Positions 1 through 10,271 are shown, counted from the first letter of the stretch. The stretch: DNA of 47,545 nucleotides from an uncultured Agathobacter sp. (GCA_934359755.1 CAKRLV010000020.1:1-47545), one strand, 5' to 3'. The notes: generated by a model from the sequence alone, not told the origin. Made by a program: numbers and translations.

Positions 1-135
1 GAGCAGCCAACAGAGCCAACAAAGCCAGAGCAGCCAACAGAGCCAACAAAGCCAGAGCAGCCAACAGAGCCAACAAAGCCAGAGCAGCCAACAGAGCCAA
101 CAAAACCAGAGCAGCCAACAGAGCCAACAGAGCCA
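1..135 (+). repeat. Tandem 27-bp coding repeat, five units
   Basis: Five head-to-tail 27-bp units start at 1, 28, 55, 82 and 109, nearly identical to one another, and a degenerate sixth begins at 136. Each encodes EQPTEPTKP, with the last unit reading EPTEP. The array probably extends left of the window. Near-identity suggests recent slippage or unequal recombination, so copy number probably varies between strains. Confidence 0.9.
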
Positions 136-1149
136 GAGCAGCCAGAAATTCCGGGTGCAGATGATGGTAATACATCTGATGATAATAATGGTAACAATAA
201 CAACGCATCAGATGATAATGATAGCAATAACAGTGCACCAGATGATAACAATAATGATAGCAATAACAACAATAATGATAGCAATAACAACGCATCAGAT
301 GATAATGATAGCAATAATAGTGCATCAGATGATAATAATAATGATAGCAATAACAGTGCATCAGATGATAACAATAATGATAGTAATAACAACGCATCGG
401 ATAATGCACCATCAAACAATGTGCCATCAAATAACGCAGCAGCTAATATTCCAGCACAAGCTAATACTCCAGCAGCTAACACTCCAGCACCAGCAGCTAG
501 TGTACCATCATCACCATCAAATGACACACCGGCAGACAATTCATCAAATGATGTAAGTGATGCAAATAATGTAGCTGACGCAGCTAACAATAATCAGGAT
601 GCAGCAGACGACAGCAATACGGATAACAGCAATGCTGATGGCAGTGAAGATGACAACACAAATGATGCTGGCAGTACAGACAATAACAGAAATAACAGAA
701 ATAACAGAAATAACAGAAATAACACAAACGACAGAAATAATACATCAAATACAACAGATAATAATAGACGCAACACGAATAATAGAAATAACGCAAATAA
801 CACAAATGATGACGCTAATGCTCCAGCACAAAATAATACGATTGCTGTAGCAAATTTAATTCCGCAGAACAATGATACACAGGATGCTGTAGCAAATATA
901 AATGATGAGCAGACCCCTCTTGCGGCAGGAGATGAAAATGCGGATACAGATACAAATACAAGCAACGGTGATGATAAGGTTGTAACAACTATCGCAGATG
1001 ATGATACTCCACTTGCAGCTGCAGAAGATAATTGTATAATTCATTGGATAATTTTGCTGTTGACTTTGCTTGGAGCAGGATATACTATAATTAGAGTAGT
1101 ACTTGCAAATAAGCAGGAACAGGAAGAAGAGAATAAGCAGGAAGCATAG
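1..1149 (+). CDS. Cell-surface low-complexity protein, C-terminal membrane anchor (5' partial)
   Basis: Frame 1 is open from the first base to the stop at 1147-1149, giving 382 residues of a longer protein whose start lies outside the window. It opens with a 9-residue repeat (EQPTEPTKP), then long Asp/Asn/Ser stretches and Ala/Pro-rich and Asn/Arg-rich blocks. It ends with a hydrophobic segment (about residues 345-367, from IIHWIILL) and a short charged tail ending in KQEA. This fits an extracellular stalk anchored by one C-terminal membrane helix. I see no LPXTG-like motif. The function of the missing N-terminus is unknown. A penicillin-binding protein follows, and its tail has similar Asn-rich composition. 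Confidence 0.8.
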   Translation, partial: EQPTEPTKPEQPTEPTKPEQPTEPTKPEQPTEPTKPEQPTEPTEPEQPEIPGADDGNTSDDNNGNNNNASDDNDSNNSAPDDNNNDSNNNNNDSNNNASDDNDSNNSASDDNNNDSNNSASDDNNNDSNNNASDNAPSNNVPSNNAAANIPAQANTPAANTPAPAASVPSSPSNDTPADNSSNDVSDANNVADAANNNQDAADDSNTDNSNADGSEDDNTNDAGSTDNNRNNRNNRNNRNNTNDRNNTSNTTDNNRRNTNNRNNANNTNDDANAPAQNNTIAVANLIPQNNDTQDAVANINDEQTPLAAGDENADTDTNTSNGDDKVVTTIADDDTPLAAAEDNCIIHWIILLLTLLGAGYTIIRVVLANKQEQEEENKQEA

Positions 1150-1159
1150 GGGGAACGAG

Positions 1160-1348
1160 ATGAAGATAGTTGATGGTATTGTTTTAGCAGTATTTGTAAT
1201 TGGCCTCATAGTACTTTGTTTTTTTCAGCAGTGTAGCCTGGATATATTTTTCTTGGTATTTGGATTTGCAGTAGCACTTATGTGCGGGATTACATTGTAT
1301 AGGCTCAATAAGAAGACAAATACGAAGCAAGAGACGACAAATCAATAG
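1160..1348 (+). CDS. Small two-helix membrane protein
   Basis: A 62-residue protein. I chose the ATG at 1160 because GGGGGAACGAG lies just upstream. An in-frame ATG at 1103 would lie inside the previous gene and add a charged extension. The sequence is almost entirely two hydrophobic helices (about residues 4-22 and 27-47) followed by a polar Lys/Thr/Gln tail. It starts 10 bases after the preceding stop, so it is probably co-transcribed, and a strong terminator follows. I recognise no family. Confidence 0.6.
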   Translation: MKIVDGIVLAVFVIGLIVLCFFQQCSLDIFFLVFGFAVALMCGITLYRLNKKTNTKQETTNQ

Positions 1349-1359
1349 TTTCATTACTT

Positions 1360-1386
1360 AAGGGCAGTCCGGGAGGACTGCCTTTT
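1360..1386 (+). terminator. Intrinsic terminator
   Basis: GGCAGTCC (1363-1370), a GGGA loop and GGACTGCC (1375-1382) form a perfect 8-bp stem followed by TTTT. It closes the unit made of the surface protein and the small membrane protein. Confidence 0.9.
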
Positions 1387-1494
1387 AATGTTAAGTTAAG
1401 AAAGTCTTTCGTTGCATATTAGTTACAAAACGTATAAAATGATATGAGGGTCAAAATCAGATTGACCTGCATTTATAACTACGAGGTAAGTAAT

Positions 1495-4035
1495 ATGGCA
1501 AAAAAGAAGAAAAACAGAAAGAGAAAACATCGTTTCTTTTGGTTTATGATTAGATTGCAAATAGTGTTGATGCTTCTTGTTGTTGGTGGTATGGCATATT
1601 ATTTCTTGGGTGGATATGCGGACGAAATCCAGACATTGAAGGATGAGGCAATCAAGCTTGTTGCAGAATCTGACAGTAATACATTTATACCAGCTAGAAC
1701 AAGTTCACTGTATGATGTTGATAGCAACCTTATATCACAGCTTAAAAGTGAAAAGGATGCGAAGTATGTAAGATACGAAGATATACCAGCGTATTTTACA
1801 ACGGCTATGGTAAGCATAGAAGATAAGAAATTCTATAAGCACAATGGAATTGATTATAAGGCAATGATTCGTGCCGCCAAGGCAATCATCCAGGATGGAC
1901 GAATAAGCCAGGGTGGAAGTACGATTACGATGCAGCTTGCAAGGAATATATATCTTGACACAGGAAAGAAATGGCAGCGAAAAGTCAAGGAGATGTTTAT
2001 AGCACTTGAACTTGAGAAGATATATAGCAAGAATCAGATAATGGAGTTTTATCTGAACAATATTTACTTTTCAAATGGATACTATGGCGTAGATGCCGCG
2101 TGCCGTGGATATTTTGACTGTGAGCTCAGCGAACTCGATGTATCACAGATTGCGTTTTTGTGTGCGATACCGAATAGCCCATCATATTACGATCCGCTCG
2201 TTAATATGGAGCATACTTTAGAAAGAAGAGATAGAATCCTGAAGAATATGTATGAGGACGGAAAGCTTAGCGAGAGTGCATATAAGGAGGCTATAAACGA
2301 AGAAATCGTGTTAAATGTGCCTAAGAGAACACAGACTGTTAAGAATAATTCAGTAGATACATATGCGTATTATTGTGCGACAAGGGCTCTTATGGAGAAT
2401 GCAGGATTTACATTTAAGTATTATTTTGATTCAGATGAAGAGGAAAAGGCATACGACGAAGAGTATGACGAGCAGTATGCATATTATCAGAAACAGTTAT
2501 ATTCACAGGGATATAAGATATACACATCAATAGATATGACGAAGCAGGAAGAATTGCAGAGTTCGGTAGACTCGGCACTTGAGGATTTTTCCGAGAAAAG
2601 TGATGATGGAATGTACAAAATGCAGGGTGCTGCGGTTTGTGTAGACAATGATTCTGGTTATGTTGTAGCTATTGTCGGAGGCAGAAGCCAGGATTTTACA
2701 GGATATACCTTAAATAGAGCATATCAAAGTCACAGGCAGCCGGGAAGTTCGATAAAACCTTTGATTGTGTACACACCTGCATTTGAGGCTGGTTATGAAC
2801 CTACAAGCATAGTTAACGACCATAAGTTTAAAGGTGGCCCGTCAAACGCATCGAATGTATATTATGGAAAAGTTCCAATCAAGACAGCTGTTGCGAAGTC
2901 GCTCAATACGGTTGCATGGCAGTTGTACGAGGAGATTACTCCAAATGTCGGACTGCAGTATCTTAAGAATATGAATTTCTCTAATATAGTAGACAGCGAT
3001 TACGTTACAGCAACAGCACTTGGAGGATTTACGACAGGGGTTTCGCCACTTGAAATGGCATCAGCATATGCAACACTTGAAAATGACGGAATATATAGAG
3101 AGCCAACCTGTATTCGTGTGATAGTTGACTCTGACCAGAATATCATATATTCATCAAATCAGGTAGAGCAGGTAATATATTCAGAGTCTTCATCAAGAAA
3201 AATGGTTTCTTGTATGCAGGAAGTAATGAAGAGCGGAACAGGAAAAAGAATAAAGCTTTCATCAATGCCTAGTGCAGGCAAGACTGGTACAACAAATGAC
3301 CATAAGGATGGATGGTTCTGCGGATTTACAAGATATTATACTACATGCGTCTGGGTAGGTTATGATATTCCAAAGAAAGTGGAAGGACTTACAGGTTCTT
3401 CATATCCAGGACAGATATGGAAGACATACATGGAAGCAATACATGATGGTCTTGATAAGATGGATTTTATTCCATATGCACAGATATCATCTGATTATGA
3501 GAAACAACAAAAGGATAAGAATACTATAAGAGATATAGAAGATGATGATGAGGATAAGGACGAAGCTGACAAGTCAGACAATCAGAATAATAAGTCAGAC
3601 AATCAGAATAATAAGTCAGACAAGAAATCCGATGACAATTCTTCTGACTCAAATAATCAGGATTCATCCGACAATAATAGCAATTCGTCCAATAACAACA
3701 GCGATTCATCCGACAACAACAGCGATTCATCCGACAATAATAGCAATTCATCCGACAATAATAGCAATTCATCCGATAACAATTCAGAGAGTAATTCGGA
3801 TGGAAACTCGCAGAATCCAAATGGCGGAGGAAATTCAGATGGAGGAGCGCAGACACCAAATGATGGAGGAAACTCAGATGGAGGAGCGCAAAATCCAAAC
3901 GATGGAGGAACCTCAGGTGGAGGAGCGCAGAATCCAAACGACGGCGGAAGCACGGATGGAGGAGCACAGACACCAAATGGCGGAGGAACCTCAGATGGGG
4001 GTACCTCAGATGCACAGACACCTGGCGTACAGTAG
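1495..4035 (+). CDS. Class A penicillin-binding protein with Ser/Asn/Gly-rich tail
   Basis: Bifunctional peptidoglycan glycosyltransferase/transpeptidase, 846 residues. The start at 1495 is preceded by GAGGT; an in-frame ATG at 1444 would add 17 atypical residues. A Lys/Arg-rich cytoplasmic end is followed by a membrane helix (about 20-40). The GT51 domain contains IEDKKFYKHNG with catalytic Glu109 and a GGSTITMQLARN motif. The transpeptidase domain has Ser418-x-x-Lys421, Ser469-Leu-Asn471 and KTGTT at 596-600, so all catalytic motifs are present. From about residue 675 the protein turns into Asp/Ser/Asn repeats and then GG-rich units with QTPN or QNPN. This roughly 170-residue tail resembles the low-complexity stalk of the neighbouring surface protein. 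Confidence 0.95.
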   Translation: MAKKKKNRKRKHRFFWFMIRLQIVLMLLVVGGMAYYFLGGYADEIQTLKDEAIKLVAESDSNTFIPARTSSLYDVDSNLISQLKSEKDAKYVRYEDIPAYFTTAMVSIEDKKFYKHNGIDYKAMIRAAKAIIQDGRISQGGSTITMQLARNIYLDTGKKWQRKVKEMFIALELEKIYSKNQIMEFYLNNIYFSNGYYGVDAACRGYFDCELSELDVSQIAFLCAIPNSPSYYDPLVNMEHTLERRDRILKNMYEDGKLSESAYKEAINEEIVLNVPKRTQTVKNNSVDTYAYYCATRALMENAGFTFKYYFDSDEEEKAYDEEYDEQYAYYQKQLYSQGYKIYTSIDMTKQEELQSSVDSALEDFSEKSDDGMYKMQGAAVCVDNDSGYVVAIVGGRSQDFTGYTLNRAYQSHRQPGSSIKPLIVYTPAFEAGYEPTSIVNDHKFKGGPSNASNVYYGKVPIKTAVAKSLNTVAWQLYEEITPNVGLQYLKNMNFSNIVDSDYVTATALGGFTTGVSPLEMASAYATLENDGIYREPTCIRVIVDSDQNIIYSSNQVEQVIYSESSSRKMVSCMQEVMKSGTGKRIKLSSMPSAGKTGTTNDHKDGWFCGFTRYYTTCVWVGYDIPKKVEGLTGSSYPGQIWKTYMEAIHDGLDKMDFIPYAQISSDYEKQQKDKNTIRDIEDDDEDKDEADKSDNQNNKSDNQNNKSDKKSDDNSSDSNNQDSSDNNSNSSNNNSDSSDNNSDSSDNNSNSSDNNSNSSDNNSESNSDGNSQNPNGGGNSDGGAQTPNDGGNSDGGAQNPNDGGTSGGGAQNPNDGGSTDGGAQTPNGGGTSDGGTSDAQTPGVQ
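3580..4032 (+). repeat. Low-complexity repeats encoding the PBP tail
   Basis: Short direct repeats encode SDNQNNK, then SSDNNSN/SSDNNSD units of 21 bases, then Gly-rich units of about 30 bases around GGAGGAGCGCAGA. The open frames on the opposite strand here (Leu/Cys/His-rich) are shadows of this composition. Confidence 0.8.
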
Positions 4036-4163
4036 TATGTAAATTAGAGATTCAGTTGTATATTATGACACCTGTTGACTCTTTGATCATCATATTATAG
4101 TTGACGTATATGTATGAATAATGGTTAAATATAAGAAAATAGAGAAATAAGGAGGTAATCTCG

Positions 4164-5102
4164 GTGAAAAAATATGGATTTGGTGTAGATATAGGTGGAA
4201 CTACTATTAAGATGGGATTCTTTGAGACATCAGGAAAGCTCATTGATAAGTGGGAGATAAAGACCAACACTGAGAATAAAGGGGAAAGCATTTTATCAGA
4301 TGTAGCACAGGCTATTGATAATAAACTTGCACAGGAAGGTATTTCAAAGGATGATGTACAGGGAATCGGAATTGGTGTTCCGGGACCAGTCACTAGTGAC
4401 GGAGTAGTACATAGATGCGTTAACCTGGGATGGGGAGTTAAGAGTGTAGCAGACGAGTTGGCTTCACTTACTGGACTTAATGTTAAGGTAGGAAATGATG
4501 CGAATGTTGCAGCTCTTGGTGAAATGTGGAAAGGTGCTGCAGAAGGAAGCAAGGATGTGATTGTAGTTACACTTGGAACAGGTGTTGGCGGTGGAATTAT
4601 CGTAGACGGCAAGATTGTTAATGGTGCAACTGGTGCAGGTGGAGAAATCGGTCACATCACAGTAAATGATGATGAAATCGAACCTTGTAACTGTGGACAG
4701 TATGGATGTCTAGAGCAGTATGCATCTGCGACAGGCATTGTACGAATGGCAAAGAGAAAGCTTGCAAAGAGTGCGGAGACAACAACTCTTAGAGATATCG
4801 AAGATCTTTCTGCAAAAGCAATTTTTGATGAGGCAAAAGCAGGAGATGAGATAGCAAAAGGTCTTGTAGATGAACTTGGAAAGATACTTGGAAGTGCTTT
4901 ATCAAATATGGCATGTGTAGTTAATCCAGAAGTAATTGTAATCGGTGGTGGTGTCTCAAAAGCGGGACAGATTCTTATAGATGTTATCAAGAAGCATTTC
5001 GTTGAGACTTCATTCCATGCATGTCGGGATGCTAATTTTGTACTTGCAGTACTTGGTAATGATGCAGGAATCTACGGATGTGTGCAGATGATACTCGACT
5101 AG
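4164..5102 (+). CDS. glcK: ROK-family glucokinase
   Basis: ATP-dependent glucose phosphorylation to glucose-6-phosphate in the cytoplasm. The protein has 312 residues, and the start is a GTG at 4164 with AAGGAGGT 7 bases upstream. The phosphate-binding DIGGTTIK motif lies at residues 9-16, and the second ATP loop GTGVGGGI at about 138-145. The ROK zinc site is complete: His164, Cys175, Cys177 and Cys182. Length and motifs are typical of Firmicutes GlcK. The gene stands alone between the PBP and glutamate dehydrogenase. Sugar specificity cannot be proved from sequence; N-acetylmannosamine or fructose kinases are related. Confidence 0.92.
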   Translation: MKKYGFGVDIGGTTIKMGFFETSGKLIDKWEIKTNTENKGESILSDVAQAIDNKLAQEGISKDDVQGIGIGVPGPVTSDGVVHRCVNLGWGVKSVADELASLTGLNVKVGNDANVAALGEMWKGAAEGSKDVIVVTLGTGVGGGIIVDGKIVNGATGAGGEIGHITVNDDEIEPCNCGQYGCLEQYASATGIVRMAKRKLAKSAETTTLRDIEDLSAKAIFDEAKAGDEIAKGLVDELGKILGSALSNMACVVNPEVIVIGGGVSKAGQILIDVIKKHFVETSFHACRDANFVLAVLGNDAGIYGCVQMILD

Positions 5103-5414
5103 GATATATAGTAGTTTGAATAAATAATATCTATGTAAAATGTCTAAGTAAGGATTATGTTTATTTGCAAAATTGTCAATATGAATAAAAATGAAGGATG
5201 GGGCTGACAAACTTGCAGAAAATGACTTTACAAACAAAAGAAAAAGCAATGCAAAGCTTAATTTTATAAGGTTGAATTGTATATATAATTACAAATAATA
5301 TATAAAATGATTTTTTGTTATAGAAAAAATTCAAAAATATCTTGTTTGAACTTTAATTTTCTTATAAAATATATTCAGTTAATTTAAAAAATAAATTTAA
5401 AGGAGATTAGATCA
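5103..5414 (+). other. AT-rich intergenic region upstream of gdhA
   Basis: 312 bases with no convincing gene. I see no clear terminator for glcK. A candidate gdhA promoter lies near the right end. The strongly AT-rich stretch at 5270-5400 could act as an UP element or simply be spacer. Confidence 0.5.
5346..5375 (+). promoter_or_regulatory. Candidate gdhA promoter
   Basis: TTGAAC (5346-5351) and TATATT (5370-5375) with an 18-base spacer, about 40 bases before the ATG. An alternative with TTGAAT at 5272-5277 and TAATAT at 5296-5301 is also possible. Confidence 0.4.
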
Positions 5415-6773
<1,359 letters not shown>

Positions 6774-6806
6774 TTAAGAATTTCTAAGATAAAGATTATA
6801 TGGAGA

Positions 6807-6840
6807 AGTCCTGGAAATGTTGAATTTCCGGGGCTTTTTC
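6807..6840 (+). terminator. Intrinsic terminator of gdhA
   Basis: A 12-bp stem (6807-6818 with 6824-6835, including G-U pairs) with a GTTGA loop, followed by a T-run. Confidence 0.88.
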
Positions 6841-6890
6841 TTTATGTATTGAAATGACAAAAGAATTGTCAGAATATTCATAAATAGAAG

Positions 6891-7085
6891 GTAACTGTTC
6901 ACCCCCATCCTCTGACATTCGCATTTCCGCACTTAACAGTGCTTTCTCGTCCCTTACGGGACTAAAAATGCTCATATAGAGGGCGGCGACTCTATTCAAG
7001 CCACCTTACGAATAAAAGAATCAGTCTCTTACATGCAAGCATGACTATTCAGCTTCCCTTATTCTAAGGGAAGCTGAATAGTTAC
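6891..7085. repeat. Palindromic MITE-like element with GTAACTGTTCA-type inverted ends
   Basis: The ends are GTAACTGTTCA (6891-6901) and TGAATAGTTAC (7075-7085), inverted with one mismatch. Inside are several hairpins, including a TCCCTTACGGGA stem and a perfect 18-bp stem with a TTC loop at 7044-7082. No credible coding frame is present; the 67-codon minus-strand frame at 6796-6999 runs across the element boundary and the gdhA terminator. The related end sequence of the element at 11376-11521 suggests one family or shared end recognition. Confidence 0.6.
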
Positions 7086-7105
7086 ATTTATTTTAAGATG
7101 CGGGC

Positions 7106-7142
7106 AAGGAGCAACATTCTAATCGGAGTGTTGCTCCTTTTT
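7106..7142 (+). terminator. Intrinsic terminator without an obvious upstream gene
   Basis: AAGGAGCAACA (7106-7116) pairs with TGTTGCTCCTT (7129-7139), can extend inward to about 14 bp, and is followed by a T-run. gdhA already has its own terminator at 6807-6840, so this may be a back-up site or end a short RNA from 6840-7105. Confidence 0.8.
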
Positions 7143-7203
7143 GTGTTTGTACTTCGAGGGGAGAAATTTGTGACTTATGCATATGGATATAGTACTGAAG
7201 TAC

Positions 7204-7212
7204 TGTTATAAT
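7204..7212 (+). promoter_or_regulatory. Extended -10 promoter of the protease gene
   Basis: TGTTATAAT, a perfect extended -10 element, lies about 40 bases before the ATG at 7252. No good -35 is visible. Confidence 0.5.
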
Positions 7213-7251
7213 GCTGTTATAAGAAATTGTACACATAGATAGGAGCGAAAC

Positions 7252-9705
7252 ATGAAGTTACATAAATTATTATCAATAGGACTGGCTGCTGCAATGTTCA
7301 TATCGGGTGCTGATTGTCAGGTGTATGCAGATAATACTTCGAAGCAGGACAATCCTTCTGGTTTGTCATACCACAGTGAGGTTGAGCCAATAGCTGATGA
7401 GCTTGATAGAAATAAGGATGAGGTTATACCATATCAGGCAAATGGAAGTGAGCAGATTCCAGCTAAGTATACAACACCGAACCTTCCGACTATAAGAAAT
7501 CAGAATCCATATGGAACATGTTGGGCTTTTGCGTCTACAGCACTAGCAGAAATAAGTATTCAAAAAGGAGAGAGTAAAACTTTGGATCTTAGTGAATTGC
7601 AGCTGGTTTACTTTACAAATAATACAGTTGTGGATCCACTCGGAGGAACACAGGGAGATACGAATAAATTAACATCTTCGAGAGGAATACTTAACAGCGG
7701 TGGAAGCCAGGTTTATGCGATGCAGGCATATGCAGGCTGGAAAGGAGCTGTGTTGGAAGACAAAGTTCCATATAGCAATGCATATTCTGTCGCAGAAAAT
7801 GGGCTGGATGATAAATATGCATTTGATGATGCTGCTCATCTAAAGAATGCATATATTATAAATATTAGATCTGATGCAGATGAAGCTAAGCAGATGATAA
7901 TGGACAATGGAGCTATAAGTATAAGTTATTGCGATGAGAACAAATATTATAATTTAAGTAACAATTCATATTATTGTCCAAATGAAATTAGCTCGAATCA
8001 TGGAGTTACAATTGTTGGTTGGGATGATAATTTTTCGAAGAATAATTTTAGTAATACCCCGGAAGGGGATGGAGCATGGCTGATTAGAAATAGCTGGGGG
8101 GTAAATGATAACAGTCACTACGGATATTTCTGGTTATCATATTATGATAAATCAATTTATGCGTCTGCATATGCGTTTGAGTTTGTATCAGACCAGAACT
8201 CGGATGAGGACGAATTCTATGATAACAACTACCAGTATGATGGATGTATACCATCTGCATACCTTTTTGTGAATAAGGCGGCAAATGTTTTTGTCTCAAA
8301 GATGGGAAAAGAATCGCTTAAGGCAGTTTCGTTCGGAACGGCTACGGCAAGCGAAGATTATACGATAAAAATATATAAGGACATTAAGGAAAATTCAAAT
8401 CCTGAAAGTGGAATTCTTGTGAGTACGACCAATGGTAAAACAACTTTTGAGGGTATGTATACAGTAAAACTTGATACTCCGGTAACTTTGGAGTATGGTG
8501 ACAGGTATTCCGTTGTAGTAGAATTAAGTGGAAATAAGCAGCCGTCATTTTTAGCAGAAAGTTCAACAAAATCAAGCTGGTTTGAAGCAAATGCATCAGC
8601 TGAAGCCGGACAAAGTTTTTATTCTATGAGAGCAGGGGGATGGCGTGATTATGGCAAAATTGAAAATGCCAATTTCCGTATTAAAGCATATACAGATACG
8701 ATAAGTGAGGATAAGGAAGGGGTTAACGAGGATGACCTTGAGATTATACCAGATAAGGAAAAGCTGACTTTTAACAGGAGTAATTTAAAAAATACTATTT
8801 CAGATAAAGTAGTTGCAAAGGATACCGGCAAGAGTGAAAAATATTATACCGCTTATGAGTTGTCAAAGAAGGCTATAGAACAGGGATATAGTCTGGTGCA
8901 AAATGATGATGGAACGTATGAAGTGACTTTAAGCAGATATGTTGATATACCAGAAGAAACAAGCACGCTTGATATATATCTGCTTGATTATAATAATCAT
9001 AAAACATCAAAATATAAGTCAGTTACATTGCAGGCGAATACAATAGATATTTCTCGGACTAATATTACAGTAGAAAACAGTAATCTGGTATATGATGGAT
9101 TAGAGAAAGAACCTTATATTATGGTTAAAGAGCTCAATGATGAGTATTATTTATGCCAAAATGAAGATTATGAAGTGGAATACTCCGACAATATAAATGC
9201 AGGAACAGCTACGGCAACAATAACGGGTAAAGGCTGGTATTCAGGAAGTGTAGATAAGGGCTTCATAATATCAAAAGCGGATAAGAGTATATATATTTCA
9301 CGCCAGACTTATAATATTTCAGATAATGAACCCGTTTTTTCGCTTGGTGCTACAACAATATCAGGAGAAAAGCTTAATTATAGTAGTACGGATAACGCAG
9401 TTGCGAAAGTAGATAATGATGGTAATGTTACAATTGAAGGGAGTGGAATAGCAGACATTGTTATAACCTCACCAGAATCGGATAATTATAAATCTAATAG
9501 TACTACTGTCAGATTATACGTTACACACTCAGAAAATGGAAGTACACCAGCAGGTGGAAATACATCAGGAAGTGGAAGTACACCGGCAGGTGGAAATACA
9601 TCAGAAAGTGGAAGTACACCAGCAAATGGAAATGCATCAGAGAATGGAAGTACGCCAGCAGGTGGAAATACATCAGGAAGTGAAGGCGTTCCGACAGGGG
9701 GGTAG
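7252..9705 (+). CDS. Secreted papain-like (C1A) cysteine protease, truncated by a G-tract frameshift
   Basis: 817 residues with a signal peptide (residues 1 to about 26). The peptidase domain carries the full catalytic set: Cys90 in GTCWAFAS, His250 in NHGVTIVGW and Asn280 in RNSWG. A beta-rich region follows (about 290-480), then an uncharacterised segment, a YDG/MBG-like repeat (about 610-680) and an Ig-like bacterial domain (about 690-760). The coding frame ends in Gly/Ser/Thr/Pro repeats. The stop at 9703-9705 comes directly after a run of six G. With seven G the frame would continue through 10271 into a second Ig-like and a fibronectin-III-like domain, giving roughly 1,006 residues. The ribosome site is AGGAGCGA. 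The likely role is extracellular proteolysis. Confidence 0.88.
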   Translation: MKLHKLLSIGLAAAMFISGADCQVYADNTSKQDNPSGLSYHSEVEPIADELDRNKDEVIPYQANGSEQIPAKYTTPNLPTIRNQNPYGTCWAFASTALAEISIQKGESKTLDLSELQLVYFTNNTVVDPLGGTQGDTNKLTSSRGILNSGGSQVYAMQAYAGWKGAVLEDKVPYSNAYSVAENGLDDKYAFDDAAHLKNAYIINIRSDADEAKQMIMDNGAISISYCDENKYYNLSNNSYYCPNEISSNHGVTIVGWDDNFSKNNFSNTPEGDGAWLIRNSWGVNDNSHYGYFWLSYYDKSIYASAYAFEFVSDQNSDEDEFYDNNYQYDGCIPSAYLFVNKAANVFVSKMGKESLKAVSFGTATASEDYTIKIYKDIKENSNPESGILVSTTNGKTTFEGMYTVKLDTPVTLEYGDRYSVVVELSGNKQPSFLAESSTKSSWFEANASAEAGQSFYSMRAGGWRDYGKIENANFRIKAYTDTISEDKEGVNEDDLEIIPDKEKLTFNRSNLKNTISDKVVAKDTGKSEKYYTAYELSKKAIEQGYSLVQNDDGTYEVTLSRYVDIPEETSTLDIYLLDYNNHKTSKYKSVTLQANTIDISRTNITVENSNLVYDGLEKEPYIMVKELNDEYYLCQNEDYEVEYSDNINAGTATATITGKGWYSGSVDKGFIISKADKSIYISRQTYNISDNEPVFSLGATTISGEKLNYSSTDNAVAKVDNDGNVTIEGSGIADIVITSPESDNYKSNSTTVRLYVTHSENGSTPAGGNTSGSGSTPAGGNTSESGSTPANGNASENGSTPAGGNTSGSEGVPTGG
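9531..9696 (+). repeat. 36-bp coding repeats (GSTPAGGNTSES) before the G-tract
   Basis: About four imperfect copies of a 12-residue unit form a flexible linker between the Ig-like domains. They lie immediately upstream of the homopolymer where the frame breaks. Confidence 0.8.
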
Positions 9706-10271
9706 CTGAGAGTGATAATGGAATAAAATTATTAAAAAAAATATACATAAATAAAAAGTCATATACAAGAACATATGGTGACAGAGCTTTTTCGTTGGGA
9801 GCATCAGTGCAGGAGGGAGAAGAACTTGTATATTCATCCAATGATAAGAAGGTAGTTACTGTAAATTCAAATGGAAAGGTAACAATTAAAGGAACAGGAA
9901 TTGCAGTTATTACGATTACATCACCTGAATCCACAAGATATAATGCTGCAGAACCTGTAAAAATAACAATCAAAGTAGCACCTAAAGCCGTTAGTATTTT
10001 ATCTGCGAAAAATATAAAAGGAAAGAAAATTAAAGCAGCATGGAAAGCAGATAAGAATGCTTCAGGATACCAGATTGTATATTCGCTAAAGAAGAATTTT
10101 AAGAATTCTAAGGTGGTTACAATTAAGTCTAATAAGACTACGAAAATGGTAATAAAGAAGTTGAAAAAGGGCAGGACATATTATGTCAGAATAAGAGCGT
10201 ATAAGACTTCAAAGGGCAGGAAAATATATGGTGCTTACAGTAAAATAATTAAAACAAATATTAAGAAGTAG
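9703..10271 (+). pseudogene. Out-of-frame C-terminal domains of the papain-like protease
   Basis: The frame is open from 9684 to the stop at 10269-10271. Read from 9705 it gives AESDNGIKLLKK, then an Ig-like domain (KKSYTRTYGDRAFSLGA to TITSPEST) and a fibronectin-III-like domain ending in GAYSKIIKTNIKK. It has no ribosome site or credible start; the first usable codon, TTG at 9795, is inside the Ig fold. The same two domains end the amylase at 28762 in one frame, which supports this piece belonging to the gene at 7252. One extra G in the run at 9697-9702 would join them. Confidence 0.85.

Noticed and set aside
1..135. CRISPR array
   Set aside because: Units are 27 bp with no spacers and encode a clean 9-residue repeat in an open frame.
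155..556. 133-codon Met/Ile/Thr-rich frame
   Set aside because: Shadow of the frame-1 surface protein that is open from base 1; its composition comes from the ATG/ATA of the repeats in another register.
3524..4021. Long minus-strand frame opposite the PBP tail
   Set aside because: Leu/His/Cys-rich shadow of the repeated PBP tail, with no ribosome site.
6796..6999. 67-codon minus-strand frame (SPVRDEKALLSAEMRMSEDGGE)
   Set aside because: It spans the gdhA terminator and the left part of the palindromic element; it has no ribosome site and is better explained as repeat DNA.
9795..10271. Independent small secreted protein gene
   Set aside because: It begins inside an Ig fold with TTG, no ribosome site or signal peptide, and its frame continues upstream to the G-tract, so it is the displaced end of the protease gene.
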